This document shows positions 9,635 to 19,137 of a stretch of DNA of 64,000 nucleotides, one piece after another (positions within the stretch are counted from its first letter, which is position 1; every line of letters begins with the position of its first letter). The DNA is taken from assembly GCF_022952855.1 (NCBI RefSeq), contig NZ_JALJDX010000212.1, forward strand, positions 1 through 64,000. Direction: 5' to 3'. The notes under the pieces are model-generated. The model made no database searches, was not told the origin of the DNA, and worked only from the letters and a program-made list of their open reading frames with translations. The position numbers were made by a program, and so were the translations under genes. This DNA is from Pseudomonas sp. RGM2987 (GTDB lineage: Bacteria; Pseudomonadota; Gammaproteobacteria; Pseudomonadales; Pseudomonadaceae).

Positions 9635-10192
9635 TCAAGCCTTTTTGTGCTGCTCCACCCATTTGCCATAAGCATCAATGAATTTCTGCAAGAACGGCTT
9701 CAACGACTCAGACAGGTTGCCTGCCTCGTCAAACGCCGTTCCGGCGCCGCTCAGGTAACCTTCAGGCTGCTGCATGCAAGGCACATCGAGGAACACCAGG
9801 GACTGACGCAAGTGATGGTTGGCGCCGAAACCACCAATGGCTCCCGGCGAAGCGCTGATCACCGCGCCCGGCTTGCCGCTCAGGCAGCTCTGGCCATACG
9901 GGCGCGAGCCAACGTCGATGGCGTTTTTCAACGGTGCCGGCACCGAACGGTTGTACTCAGGCGTGACGAACAGCAACGCATCCGCCGCGCCGACTTGCTG
10001 GCGGAACGTGGTGTAGGCAGCCGGCGGCGTCACATCGATGTCCTCGTTATAGAGTGGCAACTCGCCGATCTCGACAATGCTCAGTTGCAGGTTGGCGGGC
10101 GCCAGGTCGGCCAGGGCCAGGGCGATCTTGCGGTTGATCGATGCCTTGCGCAGGCTGCCCACCAGAACGGCCACTTTATAAACATCACTCAT
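9635..10192 (-). CDS. NAD(P)H-dependent FMN reductase (ChrR/YieF-like)
   Basis: Flavodoxin-fold oxidoreductase of 185 residues that transfers electrons from NAD(P)H to quinones, chromate or similar acceptors. The FMN-phosphate loop LVGSLRKASINRKIA is at the N-terminus. The TPEYNRSVPAPLKNAID segment, typical of the NADPH-dependent FMN reductase family, and a SPGAIGGFGA loop follow. The frame opens at 10252, but MSDVYKVAVLVGS (10192) is the family start. It lies upstream of arsR on the same strand with a REP pair between them, so it may not be part of the ars operon. It is shorter than true ArsH. Confidence 0.9.
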   Translation of the reverse strand: MSDVYKVAVLVGSLRKASINRKIALALADLAPANLQLSIVEIGELPLYNEDIDVTPPAAYTTFRQQVGAADALLFVTPEYNRSVPAPLKNAIDVGSRPYGQSCLSGKPGAVISASPGAIGGFGANHHLRQSLVFLDVPCMQQPEGYLSGAGTAFDEAGNLSESLKPFLQKFIDAYGKWVEQHKKA

Positions 10193-10307
10193 GAGAGGCT
10201 TCTCGACTGTCGGTTCAAAGGAGCCTGTAGTTATAGATGATCGGCGTGACAATTGGACCAGTGGAGCGACGAAAACCGGCCACCTCGACTATTTTTTTCT
10301 TGTAGGA

Positions 10308-10335
10308 AAACTTCCCGCGCTTGACCAAGGTCTAC
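10308..10335 (+). promoter_or_regulatory. Candidate AlgU (extracytoplasmic sigma) promoter
   Basis: AAACTT, a 17-base spacer and TCTAC resemble the AlgU/RpoE pattern GAACTT-N16/17-TCnAA. The element ends 42 bases before the start of the small ORF at 10378. Two consensus positions do not match, so this is a tentative call. Confidence 0.35.
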
Positions 10336-10377
10336 AGAACCGCAAATCGAGTGATCTATTTCCAGAGGTTCTAAGCA

Positions 10378-10611
10378 ATGGCAGCAGTACTTGTCGGACA
10401 ATTTCATGCACGGGACGCCGAAGGCCGCGTCTACTCGGTGCATGAATTCCAGGAATCGACCCCGTCGCCCGACGGTAACGGCAAGGAGCCTGTCACCACG
10501 TATAAGCTGGCCATCGGAGATCGGGTCAACAAACTCGACGAAGACCGATTCCTGCTGGTGCAGTCAGGCATTGAGCTGACTCGCGAACCTGAAACGCAAA
10601 TCGCCTTATAA
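10378..10611 (+). CDS. Small conserved hypothetical protein
   Basis: A 77-residue protein I do not recognise by function. The ATG is preceded by AGAGG at good spacing, and the sequence has normal coding character (MAAVLVGQFHARDAEGRVYSV). It has no signal peptide, membrane segment or Cys residues. It is acidic to neutral and looks like a small beta-rich domain. It is a monocistronic unit between the FMN reductase gene (divergent) and the LysR gene (85 bases downstream). Confidence 0.8.
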   Translation: MAAVLVGQFHARDAEGRVYSVHEFQESTPSPDGNGKEPVTTYKLAIGDRVNKLDEDRFLLVQSGIELTREPETQIAL

Positions 10612-10696
10612 GCTGCGTTATGAGCAGAAGTCATGCCCGGACTTGGGTTAGGATTCGGCCATTCAATGGCACACCCGCCGAACATGGACTTCTTGC

Positions 10697-11590
10697 ATGC
10701 GTTTACGCCACATCGAAGTGATCCAGGCGCTGCTGCAAACCGGCCACCTCGGTACTGCAGCGGAGTGGCTGCAATTGCCGACGGCGGAAGTCGAGGCGAT
10801 CCTGCGCGACGCCGAGGCGCAACTGGGCTTCATGCTGTTTGCCAGTGTCCGTGGGCGCTTGCAGGCAACCCGGGAAACCCTTGAATTGCGCGACGGCATC
10901 ACGCGGCTGTACGACACCCTGGAACCGGTGCAGCGTTTGGCCAGCAGCCTGAAACATTACCAGGCCCCGCCCCTGCGCATCATCTGCACCCCGCCGCTGG
11001 CCCAGCAATTGTTGCCCCAGAGCATCGCCGCCCTGCGCCGCCGCTACCCGGATGCGCCTTGCACCCTGCTCAGCCAGCCGACCCGCGAGATCATCCAGAG
11101 CCTGTTGTTGCGAGCCAGCGACCTGGGCCTGAGCCTGCATGACCCCGAACACCCCGACATCCAGTGCCGGATGATTGCCCAGGGCAAACTGCAATTGCTC
11201 GCGCCCCATGGCTGGCTGCAACCGCGACAAAAATACGTTTCGCTTCAGGATCTGGCGGGCCAGCCGCTGGTGGGTCTCGACGGGCATGATCCGCTGAGCC
11301 CGGCGTTCGAGCACAAACTGGGGGCGCTGCGCCCGGCGCCGGCGATCCAGATTCGCGTGCAGACCCATCAGATGATGCGCGCCATGGTCGAGGCCGGCGA
11401 AGGCCTGGCCATCGTCGACCCGTTCACTGCCTCCGGCGCCAAGGGCGGCGGCCTGGACGTTTGCCCGGTGTCGCCTGCCGTTCCGATTGGTCTTTATGCC
11501 TTGACCCTGAACGGCACGACGCCCTCTCCCGCCCTGCAAGCATTGCTCGAACGGGTTACGGAACAAGCCGAGGCGCTGCTGGGCCACTGA
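10697..11590 (+). CDS. LysR family transcriptional regulator
   Basis: A 297-residue protein with a LysR-type N-terminal winged helix (MRLRHIEVIQALLQTG..., LGFMLFASVRGRLQATRE) and a substrate-binding C-terminal half (PPLRIICTPPLAQQLLPQ onward). The recognition-helix segment reads LPTAEVEAILRDAEAQ instead of the usual SQPAVSR pattern, so its DNA contact may be unusual. The target is not evident from neighbours. Its last 35 bases overlap the 3' end of the convergent GNAT gene. Confidence 0.88.
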   Translation: MRLRHIEVIQALLQTGHLGTAAEWLQLPTAEVEAILRDAEAQLGFMLFASVRGRLQATRETLELRDGITRLYDTLEPVQRLASSLKHYQAPPLRIICTPPLAQQLLPQSIAALRRRYPDAPCTLLSQPTREIIQSLLLRASDLGLSLHDPEHPDIQCRMIAQGKLQLLAPHGWLQPRQKYVSLQDLAGQPLVGLDGHDPLSPAFEHKLGALRPAPAIQIRVQTHQMMRAMVEAGEGLAIVDPFTASGAKGGGLDVCPVSPAVPIGLYALTLNGTTPSPALQALLERVTEQAEALLGH

Positions 11591-12188
11591 TCGACATGCC
11601 CAGCGGATCGTCGAACAACCGGTACCAGAACAGCGCCACCTCGGCGGTATGCCGGTCGATGCCGCGATAGCGCAGGTGATCGATGCCGCCCAGTACATAC
11701 CCGCAGCGCTCGTAGAGCCGACAGGCGCCCAGGTTATTGTTCTGGGTCTCGAGCATGACGCCCGGCAGTTTTTTCTTGCGGCTCCAGAAATGCGCGACAT
11801 CAAGCAGTGCCTTGGCTACCCCATGGCGACGGGCCGGGGCGTGCACCGCCAGTTCGTCGATGTGGGCAAAGCCGTTCCAATTGGTGCTGACCACCAGGTG
11901 TCCGACAGGCTGGTCGTCGAGATAGGCCATGAAGATTTCGCTGTCCGGTGCATCGCGGAAGCTACTGAATTCCTCCGGGTCGATGCCGTAGCACTTGCTA
12001 TACGGAACGATGGGCGTCACTGGCCATTGGCTCACGGGCCGGCCGATCTGCGCCGTACCGTACTCGCTGACCTCGAAGCTGAAATCACTGCCCCAGATGT
12101 AGGCCGCGAAGCCATCATCGACGACACGCACCGACAACCCGGGGTGCTTGGGATTCATGAACGGTTGCATACTGGGGAAGGTCCTCAT
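11556..12188 (-). CDS. GNAT family N-acetyltransferase
   Basis: Predicted acetyl-CoA-dependent N-acetyltransferase of 210 residues. The acceptor-fold motifs are visible: HIDELAVHAPARRHGVAKALLD (motif A, acetyl-CoA phosphate loop) and NNNLGACRLYERCGY (motif B). This arrangement resembles streptothricin acetyltransferases, but the substrate is unknown. The ATG at 12188 (MRTFPSMQP) is preferred over 12218; MQPFMNPKH at 12170 is also possible. The gene overlaps the LysR gene tail to tail. Confidence 0.85.
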   Translation of the reverse strand: MRTFPSMQPFMNPKHPGLSVRVVDDGFAAYIWGSDFSFEVSEYGTAQIGRPVSQWPVTPIVPYSKCYGIDPEEFSSFRDAPDSEIFMAYLDDQPVGHLVVSTNWNGFAHIDELAVHAPARRHGVAKALLDVAHFWSRKKKLPGVMLETQNNNLGACRLYERCGYVLGGIDHLRYRGIDRHTAEVALFWYRLFDDPLGMSISGPAAPRLVP

Positions 12189-12357
12189 TCCTTGAGCCAA
12201 CCAACGGCGCGTAGCCATCCATTGCCCTTGCTTTGCAAATCTTCAGACATCAAATGGGATCCAATAGCCTGCGTTTTACCTCAGGTTAGAAGGTTGTGGC
12301 GATTGTGGCGAGAAATGAACGATAGGTGCGCTGCTCACTTAAGGCTTTACTCAATCA

Positions 12358-12447
12358 TGTGGCGAGGGAGCTTGCTCCCGCTGGCTGCGCAGCAGCCCCA
12401 TTTTATGAGCGCTTCGCACTCAAGCGGGAGCAAGCTCCCTCGCCACA
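12358..12447. repeat. REP pair (GGGAGCTTGCTCCC family)
   Basis: Inverted TGTGGCGAGGGAGCTTGCTC units separated by about 45 bases. It lies between dnaQ and the GNAT gene promoter region. Confidence 0.92.
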
Positions 12448-12470
12448 GGTTCGCCACTTCCCTGGATGAA

Positions 12471-13226
12471 TCAGCTCGCCGCCGTTTGATTCTCGACCAA
12501 CTGCGTCCACAATGCCGGAGCCCCCGCCGACTTGGCGATGGCCTCCAGACGCGCGGCATGTTCGGCCAGGTCGCTTTCACTGGCACGGATGATCCGGGAC
12601 GGTTGGCGGTCCGCCGGCAAACGACGGATTTGCGTGACCTGGCTGCCCGAGCCCTCACCAGCACCGTCCGAGGCGTTACCGGCCAGGGACAGGCTGGTCT
12701 GGCCACCGGTCATCGCCAGGTAGACGTCAGCCAGGATCTCGGAGTCGAGCAAGGCGCCGTGCAGTTCCCGGCCAGAGTTGTCGACACCGTAGCGCTTGCA
12801 CAACGCATCGAGGCTGTTGCGCTGCCCGGGATGCCGCTCCCGGGCCATCATCAAGGTGTCGAGGATAGTGCAGTGCCGGGTGATATCGGCCCGGTCGTGC
12901 TGCCCCATCAAGGCAAATTCGTTGTTGATGAACCCCACGTCGAACGCAGCGTTGTGGATGATCAACTGCGCGCCCTGGATGAATTCGAAGAACTCATCGG
13001 CCACTTCCGCGAAGCGCGGCTTGCCCACCAGGAACTCGTTGGTAATCCCGTGGACGCCAATGGCGCCCTCGTCGCTTTCGCGATCCGGTTGCAGGTACAC
13101 ATGGAAATGGCGACCGGTCAGGCGCCGGCCGATCAGCTCGACACAACCGATTTCGATAATCCGGTGACCATCGGTCACCGGCATGCCGGTGGTTTCGGTA
13201 TCCAGTACAACAGATCTGTTGGCCAT
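12471..13226 (-). CDS. dnaQ: DNA polymerase III epsilon subunit (proofreading exonuclease)
   Basis: 3'-5' exonuclease of the replicative polymerase core, 251 residues. Exo motifs are visible: DTETTG near residue 9 (Exo I), HNAAFDVGF near residue 100 (Exo II) and HGALLDSEI (Exo III). A clamp-binding motif QTSLSL follows the catalytic domain and the C-terminal tail would bind the alpha subunit. It lies downstream of rnhA on the same strand, the common dnaQ-rnhA pairing, but a REP pair separates the two here. Confidence 0.96.
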   Translation of the reverse strand: MANRSVVLDTETTGMPVTDGHRIIEIGCVELIGRRLTGRHFHVYLQPDRESDEGAIGVHGITNEFLVGKPRFAEVADEFFEFIQGAQLIIHNAAFDVGFINNEFALMGQHDRADITRHCTILDTLMMARERHPGQRNSLDALCKRYGVDNSGRELHGALLDSEILADVYLAMTGGQTSLSLAGNASDGAGEGSGSQVTQIRRLPADRQPSRIIRASESDLAEHAARLEAIAKSAGAPALWTQLVENQTAAS

Positions 13227-13334
13227 CAGTGTTCAGCTCTCAACGGGGCATGCTTGCAAAAGGGCGGATGTTAACACGCTGGAGAGAGTGCATCCGCACT
13301 GTCCTGTCAGCCAGGCTTTGCGGCGAACTGCTTT

Positions 13335-13426
13335 TGTGGCGAGGGAGCTTGCTCCCGCTTGAGTGCGCAGCGCTCACAAAGATGGGCCTGCTTCGCAGTC
13401 CAGCGGGAGCAAGCTCCCTCGCCACA
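13335..13426. repeat. REP pair (GGGAGCTTGCTCCC family)
   Basis: Inverted TGTGGCGAGGGAGCTTGCTC units between rnhA and dnaQ. A partial extra copy (CTGCCTCGCCACAGG) follows at about 13433-13447. Confidence 0.92.
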
Positions 13427-13461
13427 GGCAAGCTGCCTCGCCACAGGTTTACTTCAACGGT

Positions 13462-13914
13462 TCAAGCCTGCTTATAGCCCCGCACCTCATCCACCCCACG
13501 ATTGGCCAACTGGTCGGCCCGTTCGTTGCCGTGGTGACCGATGTGGCCGCGCACCCATTTCCAGGTGACGTTGTGGCGGTTGACCTGTTCGTCCAGCAGC
13601 ATCCACAGGTCGGCGTTCTTGACGGGCTCCTTCGCAGCGGTTTTCCAGCCACGTTTCTTCCAGTTCGCCATCCACTCGTTGATCCCCTTCATCACGTATT
13701 GCGAGTCGGTGACCAGCAGTACGTCGCAGGACCGCTTGAGCTCTTCAAGGCCGCGGATGGCGCCCATCAGTTCCATGCGGTTGTTGGTGGTGTTGGCTTC
13801 GCCGCCCCAGAGTTCTTTCTCCACGCCCTTGCATACCAGCAACGCACCCCAGCCGCCCGGACCGGGGTTGCCCTTGCAGGCGCCGTCAGTGAAGAGTTCT
13901 ACGCTATCGCTCAT
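13462..13914 (-). CDS. rnhA: Ribonuclease HI
   Basis: Degrades the RNA strand of RNA-DNA hybrids such as R-loops and lagging-strand primers. The 150 residues match the family length. The first catalytic Asp lies in [16 protein letters not shown], the catalytic Glu in NRMELMGAI, the second Asp in VTDSQYVM, and the last His/Asp pair in the [13 protein letters not shown] region. It is between the methyltransferase gene and dnaQ, all leftward. Confidence 0.97.
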   Translation of the reverse strand: MSDSVELFTDGACKGNPGPGGWGALLVCKGVEKELWGGEANTTNNRMELMGAIRGLEELKRSCDVLLVTDSQYVMKGINEWMANWKKRGWKTAAKEPVKNADLWMLLDEQVNRHNVTWKWVRGHIGHHGNERADQLANRGVDEVRGYKQA

Positions 13915-14004
13915 GCCAATCTATCCAGGAAAAATGCAAAGGCCTGCCGGCCAGGCCGAAAAACGCCTGTAACCGAAATACCGGCCAGACCAGCAGAAAA
14001 AGGG

Positions 14005-14763
14005 TTATGGCTCGATGTGGCGCCGATTGACCTTGGCCATCGGCAAGGGGATCAACTTGCCCATCGGCTCGCGTCGGACCTGGCGCACCGGACGCAGCCC
14101 GACCGCGATCTTGCGCGCCACCAGCAGGTAGAAGCCGCCGCCGGACAGTTGCCAGTCACCGGCCTTGCGCTCCCAGCCGGCCAGGCGGGCTTGCCACTTG
14201 GGCGACGCAAGCGGCGGACGATAGCACCCGAAGCGGCGTTTCTCCAGCGCGAAGCCCAGCAGGTTGAGCCAGTCGCCCACCCTCGAGGCCGAGATGCAAC
14301 GGGCCTGGCGCAAGGCATCGTGGGCAAACACATGCCGCAGCCCCCAACTGCTCCAGGGATTGAGGCCGATGATCAGCAGGTGCCCACCGGGGCGCACGCT
14401 GCTGGCGGCCTCACGCAGCAAGCCGTGGGGAGACAGGCAGAAATCCAGGCCATGCTGCATCACCACGACATCGGCGGCATGCTCGCTCAGTGGCCAGGCC
14501 TGTTCCTCGCAGACGATTTCCACGCCGGGCAACGGCGCCCCCAGCCGCACGTTGCGCTGGACTTGCGGTGCCGACGGCGGGGTCTGTGCCGAAGGCCCAT
14601 AGTGCACAAGATAGCCGCCGAAGAACCGCCCCAGCTCGTCTTCGAGCATGCGTCGTTCTTCTTCCAGCAAAAACTGCCCGACCGGGCCGGACAGCCATTC
14701 ACGGGCGGCGCTGATCAACGCCAGCCAGTCAGGATCAGCCTGAGCGAACGCTTCATCGGTCAT
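14005..14763 (-). CDS. Class I SAM-dependent methyltransferase-like protein
   Basis: A 252-residue protein with a partial methyltransferase domain: [41 protein letters not shown] corresponds to the motif IV region and following strand. The usual glycine-rich SAM loop is poorly conserved, so activity is uncertain. This family is commonly encoded beside rnhA and gloB in Pseudomonas, as here. It is divergent from gloB with 65 bases between starts. The ATG at 14763 (MTDEAFAQ) is preferred over 14775. Confidence 0.85.
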   Translation of the reverse strand: MTDEAFAQADPDWLALISAAREWLSGPVGQFLLEEERRMLEDELGRFFGGYLVHYGPSAQTPPSAPQVQRNVRLGAPLPGVEIVCEEQAWPLSEHAADVVVMQHGLDFCLSPHGLLREAASSVRPGGHLLIIGLNPWSSWGLRHVFAHDALRQARCISASRVGDWLNLLGFALEKRRFGCYRPPLASPKWQARLAGWERKAGDWQLSGGGFYLLVARKIAVGLRPVRQVRREPMGKLIPLPMAKVNRRHIEP

Positions 14764-14828
14764 TGCATTCTCCAACGCGCCAGGAAGTTCTAAGATGCGC
14801 CTTTGTTTTCTGCTTGGCGAATTCCGCG

Positions 14829-15596
14829 ATGATACAGATCAGTGCCCTGCCCGCGTTCACCGATAACTACATCTGGTTGTTACAGGATCACTCCACCCAG
14901 CGCTGCGCCGTGGTCGACCCGGGTGACGCCGCGCCGGTGCAGGCCTGGCTCGACGCCCATCCAGGCTGGGTCCTGAGCGATATCCTGATCACCCACCATC
15001 ACCATGACCATGTCGGAGGCGTCCAGGCGCTGAAGGACGCCACCCACGCCACGGTTCATGGCCCGGCCAGCGAGAATATACCGGCACGGGACAAAGCCCT
15101 GCGCGACAACGACAAGGTCAGCGTGCTCGGCTGGGACTTCGATGTCTACGCCGTGCCCGGCCACACGCTCGGGCATATCGCCTACTACCATCATGGCCTG
15201 CTGTTCTGTGGCGATACGCTGTTCGCCGCCGGTTGCGGCCGGCTGTTCGAGGGCACGCCCGAACAGATGCATCACTCCCTCAGCCGTCTCGCCGCCTTGC
15301 CCGAGGATACGCTGGTCTACTGCACCCACGAATACACCCTCAGCAACTTGAAATTCGCCACGGCGGTGGAGCCGGACAACCAGGACATCGCCGCCCGTCT
15401 GGAAAAAGTCAGCCGCCAGCGCGAGGAAGGCGTTATCACCCTGCCCTCGACCCTGGCCCTGGAAAAACTCACCAATCCGTTCCTACGGGTTGCTGAAACA
15501 TCTGTTAAACAAAAAGCAGACGAACGGAACGGCCAGCGTAACCAGACGCCGAGTGAGGTTTTTGCGGCCTTGAGGGCTTGGAAAGATAAGTTCTAA
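14829..15596 (+). CDS. gloB: Hydroxyacylglutathione hydrolase (glyoxalase II)
   Basis: Hydrolyses S-lactoylglutathione to lactate and glutathione in methylglyoxal detoxification. The 255 residues belong to the metallo-beta-lactamase fold. The binuclear metal motif THHHHDH is clear, followed by PGHTLGH and later metal ligands in [17 protein letters not shown] and CTHEYT. The C-terminal glutathione-binding helices are present. The start [14 protein letters not shown] matches the family. It is divergent from the methyltransferase gene. Confidence 0.96.
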   Translation: MIQISALPAFTDNYIWLLQDHSTQRCAVVDPGDAAPVQAWLDAHPGWVLSDILITHHHHDHVGGVQALKDATHATVHGPASENIPARDKALRDNDKVSVLGWDFDVYAVPGHTLGHIAYYHHGLLFCGDTLFAAGCGRLFEGTPEQMHHSLSRLAALPEDTLVYCTHEYTLSNLKFATAVEPDNQDIAARLEKVSRQREEGVITLPSTLALEKLTNPFLRVAETSVKQKADERNGQRNQTPSEVFAALRAWKDKF

Positions 15597-15695
15597 GGGA
15601 CCTATCGATTGATACAAAAATTCTGAATGGTTGACCTGTTGGGGTGCGCTTTCTAGAATCGGCCGACATTTTTGCCCGGAACTTACTTCCAGCCA

Positions 15696-17159
15696 ATGTC
15701 GTCATCTATACGCAGGTCCGCCCAGTCCGACACTTTGACCCGCCTGGCTCAAGCCATCGCGGTGGCTGTGTCCGCCACACTGGCGGGCTGCCAGAGCAGC
15801 GGCCAACTGCCCCAGACCGATACGGCGCAAGTGCCGAAGAACATGGCCGCTCGCGCCAAGCAGAAGCCTGTCTGGCTCAGCGAAAAGCCCAGCCCCCAAG
15901 TGCCCCAGGATATCTGGGAGCGCATGCGCCAGGGCTTCCAGTTGCAAGAAACCGCCGGGGTCAACCCACGTATCGAGCAGCAACGCCTGTGGTTCGCCAG
16001 TAACCCGTCCTTTCTGGAAGGCGCCGGTGAACGCGGCAGCCTGTACATGCATTACATCGTCGAACGCCTGGAAGAGCGCAACATGCCGCTGGAGCTGGCG
16101 CTGTTGCCAGTGATCGAAAGCGCCTACAACCCGATGGCCTATTCCCGGGCCAATGCCGTGGGGTTGTGGCAATTCATCCCGTCCACCGGGCGCTACTTCA
16201 ACCTGCGCCAGACCCGTTTCTATGACGGGCGTCGCGACATCACCGCCTCCACCACGGCCGCCATGGATTATCTGACGCGCCTGCACGACATGTTCAACGG
16301 TGACTGGCTGCTGGCGCTGGCCGCCTACAATGCCGGCGAAGGCACGGTCAGCCGGGCGATCGAACGCAACGAGAAGCTCGGCCTGCCCACCGACTACTGG
16401 AACCTGCCGCTGCCGGCCGAAACCCAGGCCTACGTGCCCAAGCTGCTGGCGCTGTCCCAGGTCGTGCTGTCCCCCGACGCCTACGGTGTGAACCTCAACC
16501 CGATTGCCAACGAGCCGTACTTCCAGGTCGTCGAGATCAACCAGCGCATGGACCTGTCCAAGGTCGCGGCGGTGGCGAATATCGACGAGGATGAGCTGTT
16601 CCAGCTCAATCCGGCCTTCAAGCAGCGCACCACCATCGACGGCCCCCAGCATTTGCTGGTGCCCACCTCCAAGGCGCAACTGCTGACCGCCAGCCTGTCG
16701 ACCATGCGCCCGGAAGAACTGATCAGCCAGCGCTCGCTCAAACCGGTCTTCGAAACCGTCGACGACAGCGAAGTGGAAGGCGCCCGCCGCACCTACCGGG
16801 TCAAGCGCGGCGAGAACCTGGCCCAGATCGCCAAGGCCAACAATGTCCAGACCAAGGACCTGCAACGCTGGAACAAACTCAGCGGCAACAAGCTCAAGGT
16901 CGGCCAGACCCTGGTGATGCAGGACGTCAAGGCCACCAAGGCGGCCAAGAGCACTGGCAAGCGCATCAACACGGTGGTCGCGGCTAACAGCAAGAGCGAG
17001 AAATCCAAGCAAACCCAATACAAAGTCCAGCAAGGCGACTCGCTGTACGTGGTGGCCAAGCGCTTCAACGTCGAGATGCAACACCTCAAGCGCTGGAATC
17101 CCCGGATGGGCAAGGCCCTCAAGCCTGGGCAGATGCTGACGGTCTACTCCCCGCACTAA
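15696..17159 (+). CDS. mltD: Membrane-bound lytic murein transglycosylase D
   Basis: Lipoprotein that cleaves the glycan strand of peptidoglycan. The 487 residues begin with a lipoprotein signal ending in LAGC (acylated Cys at residue 32). The SLT domain has the catalytic Glu in PVIESAYNPMA and the flanking GLWQFIPSTGR and ALAAYNAGEGTV motifs. Two LysM peptidoglycan-binding modules lie at the C-terminus (YRVKRGENLAQIAK and YKVQQGDSLYVVAK). A TTG at 15672 is in frame, but the ATG at 15696 gives the proper signal peptide. It lies 99 bases after gloB. Confidence 0.95.
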   Translation: MSSSIRRSAQSDTLTRLAQAIAVAVSATLAGCQSSGQLPQTDTAQVPKNMAARAKQKPVWLSEKPSPQVPQDIWERMRQGFQLQETAGVNPRIEQQRLWFASNPSFLEGAGERGSLYMHYIVERLEERNMPLELALLPVIESAYNPMAYSRANAVGLWQFIPSTGRYFNLRQTRFYDGRRDITASTTAAMDYLTRLHDMFNGDWLLALAAYNAGEGTVSRAIERNEKLGLPTDYWNLPLPAETQAYVPKLLALSQVVLSPDAYGVNLNPIANEPYFQVVEINQRMDLSKVAAVANIDEDELFQLNPAFKQRTTIDGPQHLLVPTSKAQLLTASLSTMRPEELISQRSLKPVFETVDDSEVEGARRTYRVKRGENLAQIAKANNVQTKDLQRWNKLSGNKLKVGQTLVMQDVKATKAAKSTGKRINTVVAANSKSEKSKQTQYKVQQGDSLYVVAKRFNVEMQHLKRWNPRMGKALKPGQMLTVYSPH

Positions 17160-17304
17160 GCCCTGACAGCCTCCCTCGCCACAGGTTCAGTGCCCGGCGG
17201 TGCCGTTCAACTGACGCCCCTCCACCCCCCGCCTTTTTCCTGCCGATACAAGCTGTTACTGTACGGGCCATAAAAGCCCAAGCCGCCTGGATCGGATCTC
17301 AGAC

Positions 17305-19137
17305 TTGATACGTCCCCTCCTCCTGTTCCTGATCAGCCTGGCCTTGAGCTACCCCGCCAGCGCAACCATCAGCGAAAGCCATGGCTACGCGCAGTTCGGT
17401 ACGCTCAAGTACCCGGCCAGATTTACCCATTTCGACTGGGTCAATCCGCAAGCGCCCAAGGGCGGTACCTTGCGGGTCATGGCATTTGGCACCTTCGATA
17501 CGCTCAATCCGTATACCTTCAAGGGCAGCAGCCCGGTATCCACGCCGAATTTCCTGCAATACGGCATCAACGAGCTGAACGAGCCGCTGATGGTCGGCAC
17601 CGGCCAGTACGCGCCGTCCGGCGACGAGCCGACGTCGAGCTACGGCTTGATCGCCCGGTCGGTGGAATACAGCGAAGATCGCAGCTGGGTAGTGTTCAAC
17701 CTGCGGCCCGAGGCGCGGTTTCATGATGGGGTGCCGATTACCGCCTACGACGTGGCCTTCTCCTACCGGACGCTGCTCAAGGAAGGTCATCCGCAATATC
17801 GCACCAACCTGCAGGAAGTGCTGCGGGTCGACATTCTCAATCCGCTGAAAATCCGCTTTGTCTTCAAGCGCGCCGGCAACCCACTGCTGATCCTGCGCCT
17901 GGGTGAGTTGCCTGTGTTGCCCCAGCACTACTGGAAAGACCGCGACTTCAAGGCCACGACCTTCGAGCCGCCCCTGGGCAGTGGGCCTTACCGTATAACC
18001 AAGGTGCAACCCGGTCGCCAACTGGTGTTCGAACGGGTCAAGGACTATTGGGGCAAGGACCTGGCGGTCAATCGTGGCAAATACAACTTCGACCGCATGG
18101 AGGTGGAATTCTACCGCGACAGCGACGTCGCCTTCGAAGCCTTCAAGGCTGGTGAATTCGACATCTACATCGAGCACCAGGCCAAGAACTGGGCCAACGG
18201 CTATGACTTCCCGGCGGTCCAGCGCGGCGATGTGATCAAGGCACAGATTGCCCATCAGATCCCGACCCAGACCCAGGGCCTGTTCATGAACACCCGGCGC
18301 AGCACCTTTGCCGAGGTGAAAGTGCGTGAAGCGCTGGGGCTGATGTTCGATTTCGAGTGGACCAACCGCACGCTGTTCAGCAGAGCCTACAAACGCACCC
18401 TCAGCTACTACCCCAACAGTGAGTTCTCTGCCACCGGCCTTCCGGTGGGCCACGAATGGCTGCTGCTCAAGCCGTATCGCGACCAGTTGCCGCCGCGCCT
18501 GCTCACCGAACCCTTCAGCCTGCCCCGCACCGAAGGACGCGGCATTCCCCGGGAAACCTTGCGCAAGGCACTGGGGTTGTTGAAGGAAGCCGGCTGGACC
18601 CTCAACGGCCAACGCTTGCTGAACGCCAATAGCCAGCCCCTGAGTTTCGAAATCCTGCTGGTGAACCCGAACCTTGAGCGGATCCTACAGCCTTACGTCG
18701 AGAACCTCGCCAGTATCGGCATCCAGGCCCGGCTGCGCACGGTGGACCGGGCCCAGTACAAACAGCGCCTGGACCAGTTCGACTTCGACATGATCCTGCT
18801 AACGCTGAACCAGACCCTCAGCCCGGGCCTTGAACAGTGGCAGTACTTTCATTCCAGCCAGGTCGGGGTCAAGGGCAGCAAAAACTACGCCGGGATCGCC
18901 AACCCGGTGGTCGATCACTTGCTGGAAAAACTCCTGGCCGCTCAGACCCGCGACGAACAGGTCGCCGCCGGCAAAGCTCTCGACCGGGTGCTGCTGTGGC
19001 AGCACTACTGCATTCCCAACTGGTATCTCAACTATCATCGCCTGGCGTACCGCAACCGGTTCGCCTTCGTCACCACGCCGCCCTATACCCTGGGCCTGAG
19101 CGCATGGTGGCTGAAATCTTCGGAGAAAGATCAATGA
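17305..19137 (+). CDS. Peptide ABC transporter substrate-binding protein (YejA-like), first copy
   Basis: Periplasmic oligopeptide-binding protein, 610 residues, of the SBP_bac_5 family. It starts at a TTG giving MIRPLLLFLISLALSYPASA, a good Sec signal peptide. Conserved segments include LGSGPYRI, KDYWGKDLAVNRGKYNFD and an FDFEWTN block. It is clearly paralogous to the next gene and overlaps it by four bases (ATGA). Together with yejB, yejE and yejF it forms an uptake system for peptides; in enterobacteria the homologous system imports microcin C. A half REP remnant lies at 17171-17184 upstream. Confidence 0.93.
   Translation: MIRPLLLFLISLALSYPASATISESHGYAQFGTLKYPARFTHFDWVNPQAPKGGTLRVMAFGTFDTLNPYTFKGSSPVSTPNFLQYGINELNEPLMVGTGQYAPSGDEPTSSYGLIARSVEYSEDRSWVVFNLRPEARFHDGVPITAYDVAFSYRTLLKEGHPQYRTNLQEVLRVDILNPLKIRFVFKRAGNPLLILRLGELPVLPQHYWKDRDFKATTFEPPLGSGPYRITKVQPGRQLVFERVKDYWGKDLAVNRGKYNFDRMEVEFYRDSDVAFEAFKAGEFDIYIEHQAKNWANGYDFPAVQRGDVIKAQIAHQIPTQTQGLFMNTRRSTFAEVKVREALGLMFDFEWTNRTLFSRAYKRTLSYYPNSEFSATGLPVGHEWLLLKPYRDQLPPRLLTEPFSLPRTEGRGIPRETLRKALGLLKEAGWTLNGQRLLNANSQPLSFEILLVNPNLERILQPYVENLASIGIQARLRTVDRAQYKQRLDQFDFDMILLTLNQTLSPGLEQWQYFHSSQVGVKGSKNYAGIANPVVDHLLEKLLAAQTRDEQVAAGKALDRVLLWQHYCIPNWYLNYHRLAYRNRFAFVTTPPYTLGLSAWWLKSSEKDQ

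Noticed and set aside
9635..10192. ArsH annotation for the FMN reductase next to arsR
   Set aside because: It is shorter than ArsH, lacks its N-terminal extension as I know it, and is separated from arsR by a REP pair; general ChrR-like reductase is safer.
11649..13274. 541-residue frame spanning the GNAT gene, a REP and dnaQ
   Set aside because: It is antisense to two recognised genes and reads through a REP repeat.
17171..17184. Half REP after mltD (and similar fragments at 1-11 and 50217-50228)
   Set aside because: Single short fragments without a partner; too decayed to list as elements.
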